Source of the DNA: JAOPZW01 sp963835295
Lineage (GTDB): Bacteria; Actinomycetota; Thermoleophilia; Solirubrobacterales; Solirubrobacteraceae
DNA: 64,000 bases
Assembly (NCBI GenBank): GCA_963835295.1
Contig: CAWIEX010000002.1
Location: 496,001-560,000, forward strand
Reading direction: 5' to 3'
The position numbers and the translations under genes were made by a program. Below the pieces are notes generated by a model. It was given only the letters and a program-made list of their open reading frames with translations. It was not told the DNA's origin and searched no databases. Positions 12,287 to 21,324 of the stretch are shown piece by piece; position 1 is the stretch's first letter, and each line of letters starts with the position of its first letter.

Positions 12287-12507
12287 TCCTCGCCGAAGCC
12301 CTCCATCATCTTGTCCCAATCGCGCCGGACGCTCAGGCCGTCGTCGCTACGGAAGATGCCGACATGCGGCTTGGGCCGCCGTGGCTTCTGCATCGCCGCG
12401 GCCAGCGTGCGTCGGATGAACTCGGCTTTGGTGAGGCCCTCGTCGGCGGCTCGGCGGGCGAGAGCCTCGTCCAGATCGGGATCCAGATAGAGGCTCGTCT
12501 TCTTCAC
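12283..12507 (-). CDS. vapB: Ribbon-helix-helix antitoxin (VapB family)
   Basis: A 74-residue antitoxin. The N-terminal ribbon-helix-helix (VKKTSLYLDPDLDEAL, then GLTKAEFIRRTLAAAM) would bind DNA as a dimer. The C-terminal tail (FRSDDGLSVRRDWDKMMEGF) would occupy the toxin active site. It starts at GTG 12507, which overlaps the VKOR stop (GTGA), and ends overlapping the VapC start. A perfect 14-base palindrome lies across its start codon and is the obvious autoregulatory operator. Confidence 0.85.
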   Translation of the reverse strand: MKKTSLYLDPDLDEALARRAADEGLTKAEFIRRTLAAAMQKPRRPKPHVGIFRSDDGLSVRRDWDKMMEGFGED

Positions 12508-13010
12508 CCTACGTAGGGTACCGCACCCTGTCGCCCGGTGGCGGGAGCCATCAGCAGGCGCGCGGTGGTGACGATTGCCAGCAGGGTCATGATCACCGCG
12601 CTGGCCACGCACCACTGGCAGATGGCGTCGATGCTGAAGAGCTCGCGGTAGGTCAGGTACGCGCTGAAGCCGAAGCCCGCGAGGGCGAAGAGCGCCCCGG
12701 CGATGAGCGCCTCCTCGCGATCGATGAACAGCGTGACGAGGATCGCGACGTAGCCGACGAGGCCGAGCACGGCGACGGGGACGCCGGCGAGCTTGGACCA
12801 CTCCGAGCTCTGGACCTTCTCGCAGTCACCGCCGAGCCCGCAGACCGGCTTGATGCCCTCGTAGTGGATGTAGGTCAGGTAGCCCGCGACGCAGAGGCCG
12901 ACCGCGGCCAGGACGATCGCGACGAGCCGCAGCCGCCGGTCGGTGGCACCAGCGCGCCGCAACTCGCCCAACGCCGCCTGGTCTCCGCCGGCGCTCGCCC
13001 TCGCAGTCAC
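12504..13010 (-). CDS. Vitamin K epoxide reductase (VKOR) family membrane protein
   Basis: A 168-residue integral membrane thiol oxidoreductase. In bacteria VKOR re-oxidises DsbA with quinone as electron acceptor. Four to five hydrophobic helices are visible. The loop cysteines are in CGLGGDCEKVQSS, and the CxxC active site is ICQWCVAS. The conserved Ser/Trp context (SSEWSKLAGVPVAVLGLVGY) is present. The GTG start at 13010 overlaps the stop of the DsbA-like gene (GTGA). This fits a two-gene disulfide-forming pathway with the adjacent thioredoxin-fold protein as its partner. Confidence 0.92.
   Translation of the reverse strand: MTARASAGGDQAALGELRRAGATDRRLRLVAIVLAAVGLCVAGYLTYIHYEGIKPVCGLGGDCEKVQSSEWSKLAGVPVAVLGLVGYVAILVTLFIDREEALIAGALFALAGFGFSAYLTYRELFSIDAICQWCVASAVIMTLLAIVTTARLLMAPATGRQGAVPYVG
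12506..12519. promoter_or_regulatory. Perfect palindrome over the vapB start, candidate VapB/VapBC operator
   Basis: ACCCTACGTAGGGT is a perfect 14-base palindrome. It overlaps the vapB GTG start and the last codons of the VKOR gene. RHH antitoxins commonly bind such palindromes at their own promoter, so autoregulation is inferred. Confidence 0.6.
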
Positions 13011-13825
13011 GCCTGCCCCAGCACCCCGTCGATGGCCTGCTTGAAGGCGGCCACGTCGGTGGGCCCGGCCTGGACCTGCCGCAGCGCCCCACCGCGCTTG
13101 CCGACGAAGACGGTCGGCGTCGACTGCACGCGCAGCTGGTCGCCGATCGCGTTGGCCTGCTTGATCGGCGTCAGCGACGCCGCCGACGCAGCAAAGGCGT
13201 CGGACTTGGCGGAGTCCACTCCGGCGGCCTTGTCGATGCTGTGCAGGAAGCTCGGCGTCACGTAGCCCGAGTTCTCCTCGCCCTGGTTGTAATAGAAGAC
13301 GTCGATGAAGTTCCAGAGCTTGTTCTGCTGGCCCGCGCCGGCGGCGTGGCGGCCCGCCGCCACCGAGTCCTTGCCCAGGAAGGCGAGGTCGCGGAACTCC
13401 ATGCGGACCTTGCCCGAGCGCACGTAGTCCTGCACGAGCTGGGGCAGCGTCTGCAGGCTGTAGTCGCGGCAGTAGGGGCACTGCAGGTCGGCGAACTCGA
13501 CGAGCCGCACCGGGGCGCTCGGGCTGCCGAGGTGGATCCCGCTCTGCGGGATGCCGGCGAGCATCTCGGCCGACTCCTTCTGGCCCGGGATGGTCCCGGT
13601 CGCCTTCTGCGCGGCGCCGGGGCGCGTCTTGGCGCCGTCGGAGCCGCCCGAGCTGACGACGATCGCCACCACCACGAGTACCGCGGCGGCGCCCAGGACC
13701 GCGAGCAGCGTGCGCAGGCGCCGGCGGCGCAGCGACGCGGCAGCGTCGGCCTCCTCGGCCTCGAGGCGAGCGGCGCGCGCGGCGTCGCGGCGCTCCTGCT
13801 TGGTGGGCTTCGGATCGGTGCTCAT
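13007..13825 (-). CDS. Membrane-anchored DsbA-like thiol oxidoreductase
   Basis: A 272-residue protein. A charged cytoplasmic N-terminus (~1-40) leads to one transmembrane helix (LRTLLAVLGAAAVLVVVAIV), followed by an extracytoplasmic thioredoxin fold with the CPYC active site in ADLQCPYCRDYS and the cis-Pro loop QSTPTVFVG. It would oxidise thiols in exported proteins and be recharged by the VKOR gene it overlaps. ATG 13825 is chosen because it follows AGAGAG and gives a short cytoplasmic tail; a longer GTG or TTG start is unnecessary. Confidence 0.92.
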   Translation of the reverse strand: MSTDPKPTKQERRDAARAARLEAEEADAAASLRRRRLRTLLAVLGAAAVLVVVAIVVSSGGSDGAKTRPGAAQKATGTIPGQKESAEMLAGIPQSGIHLGSPSAPVRLVEFADLQCPYCRDYSLQTLPQLVQDYVRSGKVRMEFRDLAFLGKDSVAAGRHAAGAGQQNKLWNFIDVFYYNQGEENSGYVTPSFLHSIDKAAGVDSAKSDAFAASAASLTPIKQANAIGDQLRVQSTPTVFVGKRGGALRQVQAGPTDVAAFKQAIDGVLGQA

Positions 13826-14044
13826 GCTCTCTCTGGTTCTCGGCAGGGGGACGCGGGCCTTTGCGCCCGCCACCCTATGGTGGCGCACGGCGCGTCAGGC
13901 CGAGGTCAGGGGTCAGGGTGGGCCACCGCCCCCGCGGGGGGAAACGGGAGCGGCGGCCACCCCGGTCAGCGCAGAGAGGGGGGCGATCCTGCGCGTGTCA
14001 CCGGCTCAAACGGCCGCCAAACCGAAATCTTGCGCGTTAAGTGC

Positions 14045-14470
14045 TCAGACACGCTCGGGCGCGCGACCGAAGCGCCCGCCGCGCGAGCGGCGGTCGACCT
14101 CGAACCAGACACGGCAGCCCTTCGTGCTGTCGACGCCCCAGCGGGCGGCCAGCTTGGCCAGCAGCTTGAGGCCGTAGCCGTCCGTCTCGACGTGCTCGGG
14201 ATCGAAGCCGGCGCCCGGGTCGGCGACCTCGACGCGAGCGAAGTCGTCGTTGAGGCGGGCGAAGAAGACGATCCGCTGGTCGGAGCGCAGGGAGGCGTGG
14301 CGGACCGCGTTGCCGACGACCTCGGTCGCCAGCAGGGTCACCGTGTGCTCGATGTCCTCGTTGAGGCCGTGGGCATGCAGGGCACGCCGCGCGAGTCTGG
14401 CCGACTCCGGGCGGGGCTCGAGAGCCAGGAGCATCTCCCGGGTATCAGTAACTGTCGGCACTTGGGCCAA
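14045..14470 (-). CDS. HATPase_c serine kinase-like protein (RsbW/anti-sigma type)
   Basis: A 141-residue stand-alone GHKL ATPase domain. The N box TEVVGNAVRHA, the G1 box VADPGAGFDPEHV and the G2 box GYGLKLLAKLAARWGV are clear. Such proteins act as anti-sigma factors or antagonist kinases in partner-switching networks. No STAS antagonist is adjacent, but a sigma-70-family gene lies 0.9 kb away. The start is uncertain: TTG 14470 gives the longest form, and GTG 14461 or ATG 14434 are alternatives. Confidence 0.8.
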   Translation of the reverse strand: MAQVPTVTDTREMLLALEPRPESARLARRALHAHGLNEDIEHTVTLLATEVVGNAVRHASLRSDQRIVFFARLNDDFARVEVADPGAGFDPEHVETDGYGLKLLAKLAARWGVDSTKGCRVWFEVDRRSRGGRFGRAPERV

Positions 14471-14537
14471 GGCTGCCCCGTGCGCGGCGCGCCTAACCCT
14501 TGGCGGGACCTCTGTGCGTCAGCGCACACACACCTTT

Positions 14538-15278
14538 ATGCCCGCCATACTCCGGGGCGTGCGCAGCGGCGTCGCGATCGCCCTCTGCATTGCCTCCCTG
14601 ATGGCCGCCGGCTGCGGCTCCGGCGAGATGCACCGGATTGCCGAGTGGAAGACCGGGCCGCCGTACATCCCGCCGCCGGAGCCCGGGCAGCGGGCGGCCG
14701 CCGGGCAGGCCGCGAGCACGCCCGGCACGGCCTCGGAGGCCGCGTCTCAGAAGGCCGCCGAGGCGGGCTCGGCGAGCGGCGGCGGAGCCCCGAGCGACGC
14801 CCAGGTCCGGCGCGAGCTCGAGCACGCCTTTGGGTCGCGTGCCGGACGGGCCATCGACGCCGCCGGACTGGGCTCGGGAGGCCTCGCCACCATCCCGCCC
14901 GCCGCGCCGGCGCGTGTGGCGGCCATCATCAACGCCGCCAACTCCGTGGCGCGCAAGCCCTACGTCTACGGCGGCGGCCATGGGCGCCTGGCCGACGAGA
15001 CCTTCGTCGACACGGCCTACGACTGCTCGGGCTCGGTCTCCTTCGCCCTGGCGGCGGCCGGGCTGGTGGACAGCCCGTTGGACTCCTCCGCGCTGGCGCG
15101 CTTCGGCAAGGCCGGCCCCGGACGCTGGGTGACCATCTACGCCAACGCCGGCCACGCGTTCATGACCGTGGCCGGGCTGCGCTTCGACACCTCGGGCCGC
15201 GACGCCGGCGGCTCGCGCTGGCAGGCCGACGCGCGGACGGTGGCGGGCTTCACCGTCCGTCACCCCGCGGGACTGTGA
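14538..15278 (+). CDS. Lipoprotein with NlpC/P60-like (C40) peptidase domain
   Basis: A 246-residue exported lipoprotein. A signal peptide ends in the lipobox MAAGC, followed by a Pro/Ala/Ser-rich linker (~30-85) and a cysteine-peptidase-like domain. The catalytic Cys is in YDCSGSVSFAL and the His in NAGHAFMTVAG. In the family this domain cleaves peptide cross-links of peptidoglycan. It faces the sigma gene convergently across a strong hairpin. The start ATG 14538 gives a standard signal peptide. Confidence 0.85.
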   Translation: MPAILRGVRSGVAIALCIASLMAAGCGSGEMHRIAEWKTGPPYIPPPEPGQRAAAGQAASTPGTASEAASQKAAEAGSASGGGAPSDAQVRRELEHAFGSRAGRAIDAAGLGSGGLATIPPAAPARVAAIINAANSVARKPYVYGGGHGRLADETFVDTAYDCSGSVSFALAAAGLVDSPLDSSALARFGKAGPGRWVTIYANAGHAFMTVAGLRFDTSGRDAGGSRWQADARTVAGFTVRHPAGL

Positions 15279-15284
15279 GAAGCG

Positions 15285-15320
15285 CGACGCCCCACCGCGC
15301 GCAGGCGCGACGGGGCGTCG
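15285..15320. terminator. GC-rich hairpin between convergent genes
   Basis: CGACGCCCC (15285-15293) pairs perfectly with GGGGCGTCG (15312-15320). A nested CGCGC/GCGCG stem with a 4-base loop lies inside. It lies between the convergent NlpC/P60 and sigma-factor genes, 7 and 30 bases from their stops. There is no U tract, so it would act as a bidirectional terminator only by structure. Confidence 0.55.
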
Positions 15321-15350
15321 GGGACAGCGTGTGCTGGAGGCTGCCGGTGG

Positions 15351-16211
15351 CTAGGCGGCTTCGCGCAGCGCGGCGAGGTCGTCCATGTCCTTGAGCCGGT
15401 TGAGGGCCGAGGACTCCAGACGCTCTGCCTCGCGGGCGCCGATGCGCAGCTCGCGCTGCACCTGGGCGCGCGTGCGGGGCTCGCCGCTCGTGCCGAAGCG
15501 CAGCTCGATCACCTTGCGCTCGTTCTCGGGCAGGCGCTGAAGCGCCTCCGAGACCGTCTCGGAGACCATCGTCTCGTGCACTTCCTCCTCGGGCGGAGGG
15601 GCCTCGCCGGCCTGCAGGTCGCCGAGGGTGGCCGAGTCGTCGTCGTCGCCCAGGCGCATGTCGAGGCTCGAGGGGGTGCGGTCGACGGCCACGATGGCCT
15701 CGACCTCCTCCACCGGCATCTCGACCGCGGCAGCGATCTCGTGGGGCTCGGGCTCGCGCTCGAGCTTCACCGCGAGCTCATTGCGGGCGCGGCCGACCTT
15801 GCGCGCCTTGGTGGCGACGTGGGCGGGCAGCCTGATCGTGCGGCCGGTGTTGTCCAGGCCGCGCTGGATGGCCTGCCTGATCCACAGCGTCGCGTAGGTC
15901 GAGAAACGGAAGCCCTTGCGCCAGTCGAACTTCTCGGCGGCGCGAATGAGGCCCAGCATCCCTTCCTGAACGAGGTCGTTGAGGGTCAGACCGTGGCCCT
16001 GATAGCGACGGGCGATCGAGACGACCAGTCGCAGATTGCAGTTGATGAGCCGCTCCTTGGCGACGAGATCGCCTCGCTCGATGCGCTGCGCGAGCTCGAG
16101 CTCCTCCGCAGGGCGCAGGAGACGGAACTCGTTGGCGCGCTGCAGGAGTTGATCGAGAGCGTCGGCGTGAACGAGCGCCTCGTCTCGGAGGGGGTTCTTC
16201 GTTTCGAGCAA
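15351..16211 (-). CDS. RNA polymerase sigma-70-family factor (non-essential group)
   Basis: A 286-residue sigma factor. Region 2 is intact (LINCNLRLVVSIARRYQGHGL, core-binding DLVQEGMLGLIRA, and RFSTYATLWIRQAIQRG for -10 melting and recognition). Region 3 (PAHVATKARKVGRA) and region 4 (ALQRLPENERKVIELRFG, then RTRAQVQRELRIGAREAERLE) follow. It lacks the long region 1.1 of the primary sigma factor, so I place it among group 2/3 factors. The TTG start at 16211 follows GGAGG and lies about 33 bases after the predicted transcription start. Confidence 0.92.
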   Translation of the reverse strand: MLETKNPLRDEALVHADALDQLLQRANEFRLLRPAEELELAQRIERGDLVAKERLINCNLRLVVSIARRYQGHGLTLNDLVQEGMLGLIRAAEKFDWRKGFRFSTYATLWIRQAIQRGLDNTGRTIRLPAHVATKARKVGRARNELAVKLEREPEPHEIAAAVEMPVEEVEAIVAVDRTPSSLDMRLGDDDDSATLGDLQAGEAPPPEEEVHETMVSETVSEALQRLPENERKVIELRFGTSGEPRTRAQVQRELRIGAREAERLESSALNRLKDMDDLAALREAA

Positions 16212-16250
16212 GATCCTCCATCTGGGGTAAATCCGATTACTACAGTTGGT

Positions 16251-16279
16251 ATTCTACCCTGAGTTGGTTGCTCGCGCAA
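16251..16279 (-). promoter_or_regulatory. Promoter of the sigma-factor gene
   Basis: On the minus strand TTGCGC (16279-16274), a 17-base spacer and TAGAAT (16256-16251) form a close match to a housekeeping -35/-10 promoter. It is correctly placed about 40 bases upstream of the TTG start. The small inverted repeat GGTTGC-TCGC-GCAACC (16266-16281) overlaps the -35 element and might bind a regulator. Confidence 0.6.
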
Positions 16280-16466
16280 CCTCCTGAGGGTCGCCCTCCC
16301 TAAACGCCACCGCGAGGGGAAAGATGCGGTGCCGTTCGCATGAGCTACCCCGTCCGCCCCAGGACGTCACGGGCGTGGACGGTTAGGCGATGTTAGGGCC
16401 GCCACCTTCGGCGAACCTTTCGCCAGGCTGAGAGGAGCCTCACACTTACCGTCTCTGCCAGGGGGC

Positions 16467-16474
16467 GAAACGTT

Positions 16475-16476
<2 letters not shown>
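16467..16476. promoter_or_regulatory. LacI-box-like palindrome at the 3' end of the distal glucosidase gene
   Basis: GAAACGTTTC is a perfect palindrome with the same AAACGTTT core as the LacI-family sites at 22678 and 23789. It overlaps the stop codon of the last gene of the glucoside operon and lies upstream of the sigma-factor gene. Its location is unusual for an operator, so function is doubtful. Confidence 0.3.
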
Positions 16477-17803
<1,327 letters not shown>

Positions 17804-18013
17804 GGGGCGGGAAACCTACCGGCGACCCGGCCGCCGGCGGCTCTGGATGGGTGGGAGCGAGTTCCCGATCCGGAGCCGACGGCGGCCGTGGGGCCGTGCG
17901 AGGGGCGAGCCCCTCCTACTTCGACCCGCGACTCCCGCGGCCGGTGCGCAACGGGCCGGGTCCACCCGTCGCGCACCGCCGCGGCTCCGCGCCGCTTGTT
18001 GGACGCGGAAGCC

Positions 18014-18061
18014 TCACCTGAGGGCGAGCGTCGTGTCGGGGTCGAAGAAGTGCCTGTCGCG
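18014..18061 (-). pseudogene. Vestige of a sugar-ABC ATPase (MalK/UgpC/MsiK type) C-terminus
   Basis: Directly after the upstream GH1 stop, the minus strand reads RDRHFFDPDTTLALR followed by TGA. HFFDP-x-T-x-LAL-R is the typical last stretch of carbohydrate ABC importer ATPases (MsiK/UgpC group). Only 15 codons remain, with no start and no nucleotide-binding motifs. I read it as the scar of a deleted ATPase gene that once stood between the two GH1 genes. The match is short, so this is moderate-confidence inference. Confidence 0.55.
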
Positions 18062-19471
18062 TCATGAGCTCGCACCTGCCGTGCGGACGCGGGCGATGAA
18101 GTCGCGGTACCACAGCGCGCTCTGCTTGGGGGTGCGGGCCTGGGTGTCGAAGTCGACGTGGACGATGCCGAAGCGCTTGTCGTAGCCCTCCTCCCATTCG
18201 AAGTTGTCCAGCAGCGACCACACGCAGTAGCGGCGCACGTCGACGCCGTCGGACATCGCGCGGGCGACCGCGGCGAGGTGGCCCTGCAGGTAGGCGGTCC
18301 GCTCGGGGTCGTCGACGTGCCCGTTGGCAGCTGGCGGGTCGTCGAAGGAGGCGCCGTTCTCGGTGATGTAGATGGGCAGCGGCCCGTAGTCGCGGCGCAG
18401 CCGGGTGAGGACCTGGTGCAGGCCGTCGGGGTCGACCTCCCAGCCCATGGCGGTCGTGGGGGGTGAAGCCGGCGTCTGGCGGGCCTGGAGGGGCAGGGTG
18501 CCGGGGGCCGCGGCGATCCGCTGGGGGTTGTAGTAGTTGACGCCGAGGAAGTCGATCGGCGCGCGGATCAAGGCCAGGTCGCCGTCGCGCACGGTCTCCG
18601 GCGGGCCGTACAGGCCCTCGTAGAGGGCGAGCATGTCCGCCGGATAGGAGCCGCGCAGGACGGGATCGAGGAACCAGCGGTTCAGGTGGCCGTCCATCCG
18701 GCGCGCGGCGTCGCGGTCGGCCTCGCTGGGGCCGGCGGGGTGGAAGGGATACTGGTTGAGCGCGATGCCGATCTCGGGCAGGCCGCCCAGCTGCGCGCGC
18801 AGGGCCCGCAGCGCCAGGCCGTGCGAGAGCAGCAGGTGGTGCGACGCGCGCAGGGCCGTGGGCCAGTGGCGGATCCCCGGCGCCTTGGTGCCGTACGCGT
18901 GCCCGAGGAAGGCGACGACCCATGGCTCGTTGTGGGTGATCCACTGCGAGACCGCGTCGCCGAGCTCGCTGGCCACCAGCGCCGCGTACTCGGCGAAGCG
19001 CTCGGCGGTGTCGCGCTCGGCCCAGCCACCGCGGTCCTGCAGGGCCTGCGGCAGGTCCCAGTGGTAGAGCGTGGCGATCGGCTCGATCCCGCGCTCGAGC
19101 AGGCCCTCCGCCAGGCGCCGGTAGAAGTCCAGGCCGCTGGCGTTGGCCGCCCCGCGCCCCGCGGGCTGCACCCGCGGCCAGGCGATCGAGAAGCGGTAGC
19201 TCTCGAGGCCCAGGTCGGCCATGAGGTCCAGATCGGACTCCCAGCGGTGGTAGTGCTCGCAGGCGGGCTCGCCCGTGTCGCCGTTGGCCACGGCGCCCGG
19301 CGTCGCGCAGAAGCGATCCCAGATCGACTCGCCGCGGCCATCGGCGTCCACGGCGCCCTCGATCTGGAAGGCCGCGGTCGCCGCGCCGAGGCGCAGCGTC
19401 GACGGGAACGCCGCGGCGTCCGGCTCGTCGCTCAGGCCGGCGACATGTGGCTCCGCCGCGGACGAGGTCAT
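18062..19471 (-). CDS. GH1 beta-glucosidase (proximal copy)
   Basis: A 469-residue family-1 beta-glucosidase. Motifs: ATAAFQIEGA, TLYHWDLPQAL, ITHNEPWVVAF (acid/base Glu), FLGVNYYNPQR, YITENGASFDD (nucleophile) and WSLLDNFEWEEGY. It has no export signal. ATG 19471 overlaps the permease stop (ATGA), which places it firmly in the uptake operon and supports the idea that imported beta-glucosides are its substrates. It is a divergent paralogue of the downstream GH1 enzyme, with a longer N-terminus and an extra loop near residue 320. Confidence 0.96.
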   Translation of the reverse strand: MTSSAAEPHVAGLSDEPDAAAFPSTLRLGAATAAFQIEGAVDADGRGESIWDRFCATPGAVANGDTGEPACEHYHRWESDLDLMADLGLESYRFSIAWPRVQPAGRGAANASGLDFYRRLAEGLLERGIEPIATLYHWDLPQALQDRGGWAERDTAERFAEYAALVASELGDAVSQWITHNEPWVVAFLGHAYGTKAPGIRHWPTALRASHHLLLSHGLALRALRAQLGGLPEIGIALNQYPFHPAGPSEADRDAARRMDGHLNRWFLDPVLRGSYPADMLALYEGLYGPPETVRDGDLALIRAPIDFLGVNYYNPQRIAAAPGTLPLQARQTPASPPTTAMGWEVDPDGLHQVLTRLRRDYGPLPIYITENGASFDDPPAANGHVDDPERTAYLQGHLAAVARAMSDGVDVRRYCVWSLLDNFEWEEGYDKRFGIVHVDFDTQARTPKQSALWYRDFIARVRTAGASS

Positions 19472-20307
19472 TTCACGCCGCCGGCGGTGAGGCCGCGCAC
19501 GATGTAGCGCTGCAGGGCGACGAAGGCGATGACCACCGGGGCGCTGACGACGATGGAGGCGGCCATGAGCTGGTTCCAGTAGACGTTGCTCTGCGAGGAG
19601 TAGTTGCGCAGGCCGATGGCCAGCGTGCGGGTCGCGTCGGTGGTCAGGATGGAGGCGAAGAGCACCTCGCCCCAGGCGGTGATGAAGGCGAAGATGGCCA
19701 CGGCGACGATGCCGGGCAGGCTGACGGGGATGAGGATCCGAAACAGGGCGCCCAGCGGGGTGGCCCCGTCGACGAGGGCGGCCTGCTCGAGCTCGCGCGG
19801 GATGGAGTCGAAGTAGCCGACGAGCATCCAGATCGAGAACGGCAGCGAGAAGGTCAGGTAGGTGATGATCAGCCCCAGCCGCGTGCCGTAGAGCGCGACG
19901 CCGGTGCTGCGCTCGAGGTTGACGAAGATCACGAAGAGCGGCAGCAAAAAGAGGATCCCCGGGAACATCTGCGTCGACAGCACGGTCAGGGTGAAGGCCG
20001 ACCGCCCGCGGAAGCGGTAGCGGCTGATGGCGTAGGCCGCGAAGATGGCCAGGACCACCGAGCACACGGTCGCCGCGAGCGAGACGATGAGGCTGTTGGC
20101 GAAGTAGCGCCCGAGCGGGATCGTCTCCCAGATGTCGACGTAGGGGCGCAGCGTCACGTGCGACGGGATCCACGTGAAGTGCGAGCGCACGTCGCCCAGC
20201 GGCTTGATCGAGGTCACGACGATCGTGTAGAGCGGGAAGATCGTCACGAAGGACAGGATCAGCAGCCCCAGCACGCGGGTCAGGCGGCTCTGCACGGTCT
20301 CACGCAT
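19468..20307 (-). CDS. Carbohydrate ABC transporter permease (MalG type)
   Basis: A 279-residue inner-membrane permease with six predicted helices. The EAA loop that contacts the ATPase is present (LEQAALVDGATPLGALFRILIPVSLPG). ATG 20307 overlaps the end of the first permease by eight bases; an in-frame GTG at 20316 is also possible. The stop overlaps the GH1 start. With the upstream permease and lipoprotein it forms a CUT1-type importer that lacks a local ATPase. Confidence 0.95.
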   Translation of the reverse strand: MRETVQSRLTRVLGLLILSFVTIFPLYTIVVTSIKPLGDVRSHFTWIPSHVTLRPYVDIWETIPLGRYFANSLIVSLAATVCSVVLAIFAAYAISRYRFRGRSAFTLTVLSTQMFPGILFLLPLFVIFVNLERSTGVALYGTRLGLIITYLTFSLPFSIWMLVGYFDSIPRELEQAALVDGATPLGALFRILIPVSLPGIVAVAIFAFITAWGEVLFASILTTDATRTLAIGLRNYSSQSNVYWNQLMAASIVVSAPVVIAFVALQRYIVRGLTAGGVK

Positions 20308-21313
20308 AGCCCTCACGCCCGATCCGGAAGAGGCGGATGTAGAGGACCGAGACGATCATCAAGAAGGCCAGCAGCAGCACCGACATGGCCGACCCCAGCC
20401 CGAAGTTGAGGTTCACGAACGAGTTGACGTAGATGTGCAGCGAGAGCAGGTCCGCGGCGTGCGGCGGCGCCGGGCCAAACAGCACATAGGGCGTGTTGAA
20501 CTCGTTGAACGTCCACAGAAAGAGGATCAGGATCAGCACCCCGGTGACCGGCGCCAGCAGCGGCAGGGTGATCGAGCGCCACTGACGCAACGCGCCCGCG
20601 CCGTCGACCGCCGCCGCCTCATAAAGCTCCCTGGGGATGCTCTGCATCCCCGCCAGCGTCATGAGGAAGGCAAACGGCCACAGCCGCCACACCGTGGTCA
20701 TCACGATGCTCCAAAACGCGTTGCTGCCCAGCAGCCAGAACGGCCGGCCGTGCGCGAGGTGCAGGTCGTCGACCAGCAGGGTGTTCAGCGCCCCGTTATC
20801 GCGATCGAGCATGAAGCTCCAGCCGATCACCGCCACGTAGACCGGCATCGCGTAGGGGATCAGGAACAGCGTGCGAAACCACCGGTGCCCGCGAAACTCG
20901 GAGTTGACGATCAGCGCGCCGAGCATCCCCAGCCCCCACGCCAACGCGACGACCAGCACCGTGAACGCCACCGTGATCTCGAAGGAGTGCAGGATGTCGC
21001 GCCCGATCGGCGAGCGCAATTGCAGCGCGAGGTCGTAGTTGTTCAGGCCCGCCCACGGCGCCCGCGTCCAATCGCGGATGTAGAACTGCGTGAGCTTCAA
21101 AAAGCTGATCCCCACCCCAGCCAGCAACGGGACGATGTGGATCAGCAGCTCGAAGCACAACGCCGGCAGGACCAGGAGGTACGGGAGCTTCTTGCCCTCC
21201 AGGACCCGGAGCCGTCTCCGGCTCCGGGTCTGGCGGGTCGCGGGCGCGCTGGTGGGGGTGCTGGGAGAGCTGGGAGTGCTGGCGCTCCCTGCGCGTCCGC
21301 GAAGCGACGACAC
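20300..21313 (-). CDS. Carbohydrate ABC transporter permease (MalF type)
   Basis: A 337-residue first permease. A low-complexity Ser/Thr/Pro/Arg N-terminal tail (~1-38) precedes six helices, beginning LPYLLVLPALCFELLIHIVP. The EAA loop is RELYEAAAVDGAGALRQWRSITLPLLAP. The GTG start at 21313 lies 11 bases after the binding-protein stop. The DNA for the N-terminal tail contains a 10-base perfect hairpin. Confidence 0.94.
   Translation of the reverse strand: MSSLRGRAGSASTPSSPSTPTSAPATRQTRSRRRLRVLEGKKLPYLLVLPALCFELLIHIVPLLAGVGISFLKLTQFYIRDWTRAPWAGLNNYDLALQLRSPIGRDILHSFEITVAFTVLVVALAWGLGMLGALIVNSEFRGHRWFRTLFLIPYAMPVYVAVIGWSFMLDRDNGALNTLLVDDLHLAHGRPFWLLGSNAFWSIVMTTVWRLWPFAFLMTLAGMQSIPRELYEAAAVDGAGALRQWRSITLPLLAPVTGVLILILFLWTFNEFNTPYVLFGPAPPHAADLLSLHIYVNSFVNLNFGLGSAMSVLLLAFLMIVSVLYIRLFRIGREGYA
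21204..21229. repeat. Perfect 10-bp hairpin inside the MalF-type permease gene
   Basis: ACCCGGAGCC (21204-21213) and GGCTCCGGGT (21220-21229) are perfect inverted copies with a 6-base loop. They sit about 85-110 bases into the permease coding sequence. Such a structure just after a highly expressed binding-protein gene could lower readthrough to the permeases, as intercistronic hairpins do in the maltose-type operons. Confidence 0.5.
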
Positions 21314-21324
21314 GGTCGGCTTAC

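Noticed and set aside
14000..14050. Extra gene between the DsbA-like and anti-sigma-like genes
   Set aside because: Only antisense, composition-driven frames were found. The 219-base gap most likely holds the DsbA promoter.
17900..17915. GAGGGG-CGAG-CCCCTC hairpin as a terminator between GH1 genes
   Set aside because: The stem is only six base pairs, has no U tract and lies within a possible operon. It is too weak to call.
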